Of a DNA stretch of 57,498 nt, positions 52,770 through 57,498 are shown piece by piece; the stretch's first letter is position 1; every line of letters begins with the position of its first letter. A program made the translations under genes and the position numbers. Below the pieces are notes generated by a model that did no database searches, had not been told where the DNA came from, and worked only from the letters and a program-made list of their open reading frames with translations. The DNA comes from an uncultured beta proteobacterium (GTDB taxonomy: Bacteria; Pseudomonadota; Gammaproteobacteria; Burkholderiales; Burkholderiaceae). Where the stretch lies: NCBI GenBank assembly GCA_903846025.1, contig CAIMZP010000132.1, positions 1 through 57,498 on the forward strand, read 5' to 3'.

Positions 52770-54238
52770 TGGAATGGGAAGTTGTTATTGGTCTGGAGAC
52801 CCACGCACAGTTACGAACAAAATCTAAGATTTTTAGTGGGGCAAGTATTCGCTTTGGCGCCGGCCCTAATACTCAGGCATGCCCAGTTGATTTGGCATTA
52901 CCTGGTGTCTTGCCGGTACTCAATCGTCAGGCGGTAGAACATGCGATTCGTTTCGGATTGGCGGTAGGGGCAAAGATTTCCCCTGCGAGTATTTTTGCGC
53001 GTAAAAATTATTTCTATCCAGATTTGCCTAAAGGTTATCAGATCAGTCAGTTTGAAGACCCAGTGGTAATTGGCGGTCACCTAGAGGTATTGGTAGGGGA
53101 TAAAGTAAAAATAGTTGAGTTGACTCGTGCACACATGGAAGAGGACGCTGGAAAATCGGTACACGAGGAGGATTTTACGGGTCCCCATGGTGAAGCCTCG
53201 AGTGGCATCGACTTAAATCGTGCTGGCACCCCATTATTGGAAATTGTGACTGAGCCAGTTATGCGAAGCGCTGCAGAAGCAGTTGCTTACGCCAAGGCTC
53301 TGCACGGTTTGGTAGTCTGGTTGGGTGTATGCGATGGCAATATGCAAGAGGGCTCTTTCCGCTGCGATGCTAACGTGTCTGTGCGCCCCAAAGGACAAGC
53401 AGAATTTGGTACGCGCTGTGAAATTAAAAACCTGAACTCTTTTCGATTCCTAGAGGAGGCAATTCAATTTGAAGTGCGTCGACAAATTGAGTTAATTGAA
53501 GATGGTGGAGCTGTTGTTCAGGAAACTCGCTTATATGATCCCGACCGCGGGGAAACTCGGAGCATGCGCAGCAAGGAAGATGCAAATGATTATCGCTACT
53601 TTCCCGACCCAGACTTATTGCCAGTGGTGATTGACGAAGCATGGATTGAGATGGTGCGCAGCGACATGCCGGCATTACCTGCTCAGCTACGTCAGCAATG
53701 GCAGAGCGAGTTTGGTTTAAGTGCATACGACTCGCAATTGCTGACACAAGACCGCGGTACTGCTGAAGTATTTGAAGACCTATTAGCATTGGTTGGAAAG
53801 CCTATGGCTAAAGCCGCAGCCAACTTAATAGCAGGTGAATTTGCATCTGCAATAAATCGTGCTGGTATTTCTGCAGCTGCTGCGCCTTTAAAAGCGGGGC
53901 ACCTCGCTCCATTGCTGATGCGGATCGCTGATGGTACGATTTCCAATAAAATTGCAAAAGATATTTTTGCCATTTTGTGGGAGGACGCATTGGCAGGAAA
54001 TATATTAAGTACAGTCGATCAAATTATTGACGCCAAAGGCTTAAAGCAGATTAGTGATAGTGGCGAGCTAGAGGCCATGATTGACCAAGTCTTATTAGCC
54101 AATGAAAAATCTATAGAAGAATTCCGCTCCGGTAAAGAGAAGGCCTTTAATGCTTTAGTCGGCCAAATTATGAAGGCGTCTCAAGGTAAGGCTAATCCAG
54201 GCCAAGTAAACGAATTGCTGCGTAAGAAACTTAGCTAA
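52769..54238 (+). CDS. gatB: Asp/Glu-tRNA amidotransferase subunit B
   Basis: The 489-residue subunit amidates mischarged Asp-tRNAAsn or Glu-tRNAGln. [52 protein letters not shown] and the C-terminal YqeY-like tail ([20 protein letters not shown]) are present. The ATG at 52769 overlaps the gatA stop as TGATG, a classic coupled start. Confidence 0.98.
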   Translation: MEWEVVIGLETHAQLRTKSKIFSGASIRFGAGPNTQACPVDLALPGVLPVLNRQAVEHAIRFGLAVGAKISPASIFARKNYFYPDLPKGYQISQFEDPVVIGGHLEVLVGDKVKIVELTRAHMEEDAGKSVHEEDFTGPHGEASSGIDLNRAGTPLLEIVTEPVMRSAAEAVAYAKALHGLVVWLGVCDGNMQEGSFRCDANVSVRPKGQAEFGTRCEIKNLNSFRFLEEAIQFEVRRQIELIEDGGAVVQETRLYDPDRGETRSMRSKEDANDYRYFPDPDLLPVVIDEAWIEMVRSDMPALPAQLRQQWQSEFGLSAYDSQLLTQDRGTAEVFEDLLALVGKPMAKAAANLIAGEFASAINRAGISAAAAPLKAGHLAPLLMRIADGTISNKIAKDIFAILWEDALAGNILSTVDQIIDAKGLKQISDSGELEAMIDQVLLANEKSIEEFRSGKEKAFNALVGQIMKASQGKANPGQVNELLRKKLS

Positions 54239-54269
54239 GCTGACTACGGAAATATTGAGAAAGAAAAAT

Positions 54270-54944
54270 ATGAGTGCCATTGATCCAAAGCAAGCAGAGC
54301 AGGAAGAGTTGGTGGCGGAGTGGTTGCGCGCGACGCCTGGTTTTTTTGAGCGTTACGCCACCCTCTTAAATGACATTAGATTGAAGCACCCCCATGAAGA
54401 TCGTGCGATCTCTTTACAAGAGCGTCAAATGACCATATTGCGCTCACAGAACCAAGAGCTAAACCGTCGATTAAGCGAGATGTTGCATTTTGGTAGTCGT
54501 AATGACAAAACTCAACAAAGCTTGGTTGCTTGGTTGCTAAGATTAATGCGCGCCAATACAAAGCATGATGTTGAGGCGGCCGTTACAGCGGTCTTGGCGG
54601 ATGTGTTTGAAGTCGAGTCAGCACAACTTTTAGAGCCCAATTCTGCTTTTGGTCCGTGGATTGATACCCCTTTATGCGGTTCAGTAAAAGAGCTGTCTTC
54701 TGCCAGCATGGATTTATTGGCTACGCAAATCTTGATTGATCCTAATTGGCAAAGTATGGTGGCGATTGGTTTGCCTTTGGGCAAGAGCATTGGAGTGGTG
54801 AAATCACCCGCAGTACTTTTATTGGCCAGTAAGGACGAAACCCGTTTTACTACTGATATGGGCGCATTCTATTTGCGTCAAATTGCTGAACTCACTGCTG
54901 CGGCTTTGGATCGTATCCAGGCTTATGAAATTACAGTCGACTGA
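54270..54944 (+). CDS. DUF484 family protein
   Basis: The 224-residue protein has a DUF484 (GAF-like) fold: VAEWLRATPGFFERYATLL, LKHPHEDRAISLQERQMTIL (then RSQNQELNRR), and SPAVLLLASKDETRFTTDMG (with FYLRQIAE). The ATG at 54270 gives the natural start. It ends inside the first codons of xerC, the common DUF484-xerC pairing in Proteobacteria. Function unknown. Confidence 0.92.
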   Translation: MSAIDPKQAEQEELVAEWLRATPGFFERYATLLNDIRLKHPHEDRAISLQERQMTILRSQNQELNRRLSEMLHFGSRNDKTQQSLVAWLLRLMRANTKHDVEAAVTAVLADVFEVESAQLLEPNSAFGPWIDTPLCGSVKELSSASMDLLATQILIDPNWQSMVAIGLPLGKSIGVVKSPAVLLLASKDETRFTTDMGAFYLRQIAELTAAALDRIQAYEITVD

Positions 54945-55926
54945 ATTGCATCCCCTTGTGCAGAATTATCTGCATGAGTTACATGTTTTGCGTCAACTCT
55001 CACCGCATACGTTGAAAGCCTATCGGACCGATCTTTCAGAGCTACAAGTATTTGCTATAGGTGATTCTGTAGAGCTATTAAAAGTCACTAATGCTCATAT
55101 CCGCCGTTGGGCTGGGCGCCTACATTCCAAAGGGAAGTCTTCCCGGACCATTGCACGCGCACTTTCTGCTTGGCGTGGCTGGTATGACTGGCTTACGGAA
55201 AAAGATGCCCGTAGAGAGTTTTATGCGGACAAGGTGGCAATCAAATTAATTGCAAACCCCGTTGACGATGTCAAGGCCCCAAAGCGCTTGCAATCTTTGC
55301 CAAAAGCCTTGTCGGTAGAGCAGGCGCTAGCCTTGGTAAACCAAGCGGTTTCTGAGGCACTGAAAAAAAATGATTTAGAGGCAATTCGTGATGCTGCCAT
55401 TATTGACTTGCTATATTCCTCTGGATTGCGCCTCTCCGAGCTTTTGGGAATCGATGTGACGCAAAGTAAAGATCGTCAGCACTCCTCTGCCGGTTGGTTA
55501 GATTGGGATTCTGCAGAGGTTACCGTCATGGGAAAGGGCGGCAAACGTCGTTCAGTACCAGTAGGCGGCCCTGCAATGAAGTCTCTGCAATCTTGGCGCG
55601 ACATGCGGAATGCAACAGAGTCTGCTAAACAGTCTTTAGCCTTATTTATTTCAGCTTCTGGAGTTCGTTTATCGCCTCGGACGGTCCAGGCGCGCCTAAG
55701 GACCCTAGCTATCCGAGCGGGTTTACCTACTCATGTGCATCCCCATATGATGCGTCATAGCTTTGCGAGCCATGTCTTGCAGTCTTCTCAGGATTTACGC
55801 GCTGTACAAGAAATGCTGGGCCACGCCAGCATTGCTAGCACCCAGATTTATACATCTTTAGATTTTCAACACCTAGCACAAGCATATGACAAAGCGCATC
55901 CCAGAGCAAAGGCTGGCAAAGACTGA
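54925..55926 (+). CDS. xerC: Tyrosine recombinase XerC
   Basis: The 333-residue recombinase acts with XerD at dif to resolve chromosome dimers. N-terminal SAM-like domain (LHVLRQLSPHTLKAYRTDLS); catalytic domain with Arg in SSGLRLSELLGID, Lys in MGKGGKRRSVP, His-xx-Arg in HPHMMRHSFASHVLQ, HASIASTQIYTSLD with the Tyr nucleophile. It starts at ATG 54925, overlapping DUF484 by 20 bp. Its place after DUF484 marks it as the housekeeping copy, not a phage integrase. Confidence 0.93.
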   Translation: MKLQSTELHPLVQNYLHELHVLRQLSPHTLKAYRTDLSELQVFAIGDSVELLKVTNAHIRRWAGRLHSKGKSSRTIARALSAWRGWYDWLTEKDARREFYADKVAIKLIANPVDDVKAPKRLQSLPKALSVEQALALVNQAVSEALKKNDLEAIRDAAIIDLLYSSGLRLSELLGIDVTQSKDRQHSSAGWLDWDSAEVTVMGKGGKRRSVPVGGPAMKSLQSWRDMRNATESAKQSLALFISASGVRLSPRTVQARLRTLAIRAGLPTHVHPHMMRHSFASHVLQSSQDLRAVQEMLGHASIASTQIYTSLDFQHLAQAYDKAHPRAKAGKD

Positions 55927-55995
55927 AGAACTCGGTAAGATGTTAGCTTTCCCTTTGTGGGAAGGCATTACTTCTAGAATTTGATAGGATCATTA

Positions 55996-57057
55996 ATGGC
56001 ATTAATTCCGGTAACCATTCTCACGGGCTTTTTAGGGAGTGGCAAAACAACGCTCCTAAAGCACATCCTCACTGAGCAACATGGTCAAAAAATTGCCGTG
56101 ATTGAAAACGAGTTTGGCGAAGAGAATATTGATAACGACATCTTGGTTCAGGATAGCGAAGAGCATATTGTGCAAATGAGCAATGGGTGTATTTGCTGCA
56201 CGATTCGTGGTGACTTGGTTGAGGCTCTAAATGAGCTATGGGAGCAATGCAGGGATAAGAAAATCAGCTTTGAGCGTGTGGTGATTGAAACTACCGGCGT
56301 TGCTAACCCAGGCCCAGTGGCTCAGACATTCTTTATGGATGATGATGTTGCCGATCATTATGTTTTGGATGCTGTAGTGACCCTTGTAGATGCTAAGCAT
56401 GGCCAACAGCAGCTTAGTGAGCATGAAGAGGCTCAACGCCAGGTTGGCTTTGCCGACCAAATTTTTATTACTAAGACAGATTTAGTAAGCCCTGCTGAGG
56501 TGGAGGCCTTGCGTACCCGTTTAATGCATATGAATCCTCGAGCACCCATTCAGGGAATTTCTAAGGGTGTCGTGCCTCTAGAGGCTGTTTTGGACCTCAA
56601 AGGCTTTAATCTAAATGCAAAGTTAGATATTGATCCCCATTTTTTGGAGCAGGAAGACCATGATCACGCCACTTGTGGTGATGACCACAGCCACGATGAT
56701 CATGACCACAGCACTTGCGGGCACGATCATAGTCACGACCATCATAGCCACACAGGCCATACAGATCGAATCCAATCCTTTGTTTTTCGTAGTGATAAAC
56801 CCTTTAATCATAAAAAATTGGAAGACTTCCTGGGTGGCATTTTGGAGGTTTTTGGCGAGAAGATGTTGCGGTACAAAGGGGTGCTTTATGTGAAGGGTAG
56901 CAACCGTAAAGTGGTCTTCCAGGGGGTTCATCAGATGATGGGCAGTGATTTAGCAGGTCCCTGGGGTAATGAGCCCAAACAAACCCGCATGGTCTTTATT
57001 GGCATTGATTTACCAAAGGACACTTTGCTTGCTGGGCTAGAAGGCTGTTTGGCTTAA
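55996..57057 (+). CDS. G3E-family zinc GTPase (CobW/ZNG1-like)
   Basis: The 353-residue GTPase has P-loop LTGFLGSGKTTLLKH, GEENID, the metal motif CICCTIRGDL (CxCC), ETTGVANPGPV, TKTDLV, and a His/Asp/Cys-rich loop (about 215-255; HDHATCGDDHSHDDHDH and more) before the CobW C-terminal domain. Such proteins act as zinc metallochaperones. ATG at 55996. It lies just upstream of dksA, a zinc-finger protein in most bacteria. A Zur-like operator is not evident. Confidence 0.9.
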   Translation: MALIPVTILTGFLGSGKTTLLKHILTEQHGQKIAVIENEFGEENIDNDILVQDSEEHIVQMSNGCICCTIRGDLVEALNELWEQCRDKKISFERVVIETTGVANPGPVAQTFFMDDDVADHYVLDAVVTLVDAKHGQQQLSEHEEAQRQVGFADQIFITKTDLVSPAEVEALRTRLMHMNPRAPIQGISKGVVPLEAVLDLKGFNLNAKLDIDPHFLEQEDHDHATCGDDHSHDDHDHSTCGHDHSHDHHSHTGHTDRIQSFVFRSDKPFNHKKLEDFLGGILEVFGEKMLRYKGVLYVKGSNRKVVFQGVHQMMGSDLAGPWGNEPKQTRMVFIGIDLPKDTLLAGLEGCLA

Positions 57058-57159
57058 TTAATATCAAGTACAATCCGCCGCCATAGTCAATATTGATAAA
57101 ACGCTGTAAAACTTTGGCAGAATGAGGCAATAATGCTTCAAACCCTTGGAAAGAATGAG

Positions 57160-57498
57160 ATGACGGTAAAAACAGCAACAAAAACTGCAGCGGCTCCAAA
57201 GGCTAGCAAGGCTGTAAGCGGCAAGACTACAAAAAGCGTCCCCTTGATTTTGAGTGAGGCTGAACTGCTCAAGATGGCTGACAAGGATTACATGAATGCA
57301 GCCCAGTTAAAATTTTTCCGTCAAAAAATATTGACTCTCAAAGATGACATTCTGAAAAACGCTTCAGAGACCACTGAGCATCTCAGAGAAAATATTCTGG
57401 TTCCGGATCCAGCGGATCGCGCAACGATTGAAGAAGAACATGCGCTTGAATTACGTACCCGTGATCGTGAGCGTAAGCTGTTGAAAAAAGTAGAGCAA
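57160..57498 (+). CDS. dksA: RNA polymerase-binding factor DksA, N-terminal part
   Basis: The first 113 codons are present and the gene runs off the right edge. After a Lys/Ala/Thr-rich leader of about 40 residues come DKDYMNAAQLKFFRQKILTL, ADRATIEEEHALELRTRDRE and RKLLKKVEQ, the DksA coiled coil. DksA with ppGpp controls rRNA and amino-acid promoters. The zinc finger lies outside the window. GGAAAG precedes the ATG at 57160; an in-frame ATG at 57133 would add nine residues. Confidence 0.93.
   Translation, partial: MTVKTATKTAAAPKASKAVSGKTTKSVPLILSEAELLKMADKDYMNAAQLKFFRQKILTLKDDILKNASETTEHLRENILVPDPADRATIEEEHALELRTRDRERKLLKKVEQ

Noticed and set aside
54925-55926. Phage-type integrase for the tRNA-Phe insertions
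   Set aside because: Its coupling to DUF484 and overall motifs mark it as housekeeping XerC; it is 30 kb from the tRNA.
56623-56931. 102-codon minus-strand frame opposite the zinc GTPase
   Set aside because: It mirrors the His-codon-rich loop, giving a run of Val/Met/Ile; a shadow of the real gene.

Overview
The window is chromosomal DNA of a free-living-type betaproteobacterium of the order Burkholderiales. It most resembles Polynucleobacter: moderately AT-rich by eye, the block gyrB-dnaN-dnaA | rpmH-rnpA-yidD-yidC-mnmE around the replication origin, and a betaproteobacterial rsmB - DUF4390 - NtrY/PlrS - short NtrX/PlrR block. Names rest on reading motifs and gene order; no database search was run.

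Layout. 1-3.2 kb: origin region, with gyrB (cut by the window edge), dnaN and dnaA on the minus strand and DnaA boxes on both sides of dnaA. 3.2-9 kb: ribosomal protein L34, RNase P protein, membrane insertion factors, tRNA-modifying MnmE, and GTP-type PEP carboxykinase. 9-12.7 kb: a stand-alone MnmC-type oxidoreductase overlapping topB tail to tail, then a 600-bp stretch with no recognisable gene. 13.3-19.8 kb: def-fmt-rsmB-DUF4390-sensor kinase-response regulator as one tightly packed unit. 19.9-22.1 kb: an OsmC-YcaO fusion.

22.4-35.4 kb is the accessory part. It starts at a tRNA-Phe gene. Three successive single-gene units (Tat-exported patatin, uracil-DNA glycosylase, CruF-like membrane protein) each end in a truncated tRNA-Phe 3' end; two of these copies carry the tRNA-type terminator as well. 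Similarity to the live tRNA falls with distance. Beyond them lie mostly single genes with their own terminators: secreted phosphatase, Bug-type binding protein, hydrolase, lipoproteins, phasin, panD-cupin, a solute-binding lipoprotein coupled to a cation antiporter, an Hc1-like protein, a phosphatase-MOSC pair and a frameshifted small membrane gene.

35.4-57.5 kb returns to core functions: prfC (with no ordinary start codon), an RluF-like pseudouridine synthase, dctA, a kinase-UspA fusion with a metallophosphoesterase, carbonic anhydrase with a lipid A acyltransferase, LpxO-like hydroxylase, HU, the rod-shape operon mreBCD-mrdA-rodA, the gatCAB amidotransferase operon, DUF484-xerC, and a zinc-type G3E GTPase followed by dksA (cut by the window edge).

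The most unusual items are the tRNA-tail cassette array, the start region of prfC, a TAG/TAA trio array beside a DnaA box in the putative origin, and the long antisense overlap of the MnmC-like gene with topB.
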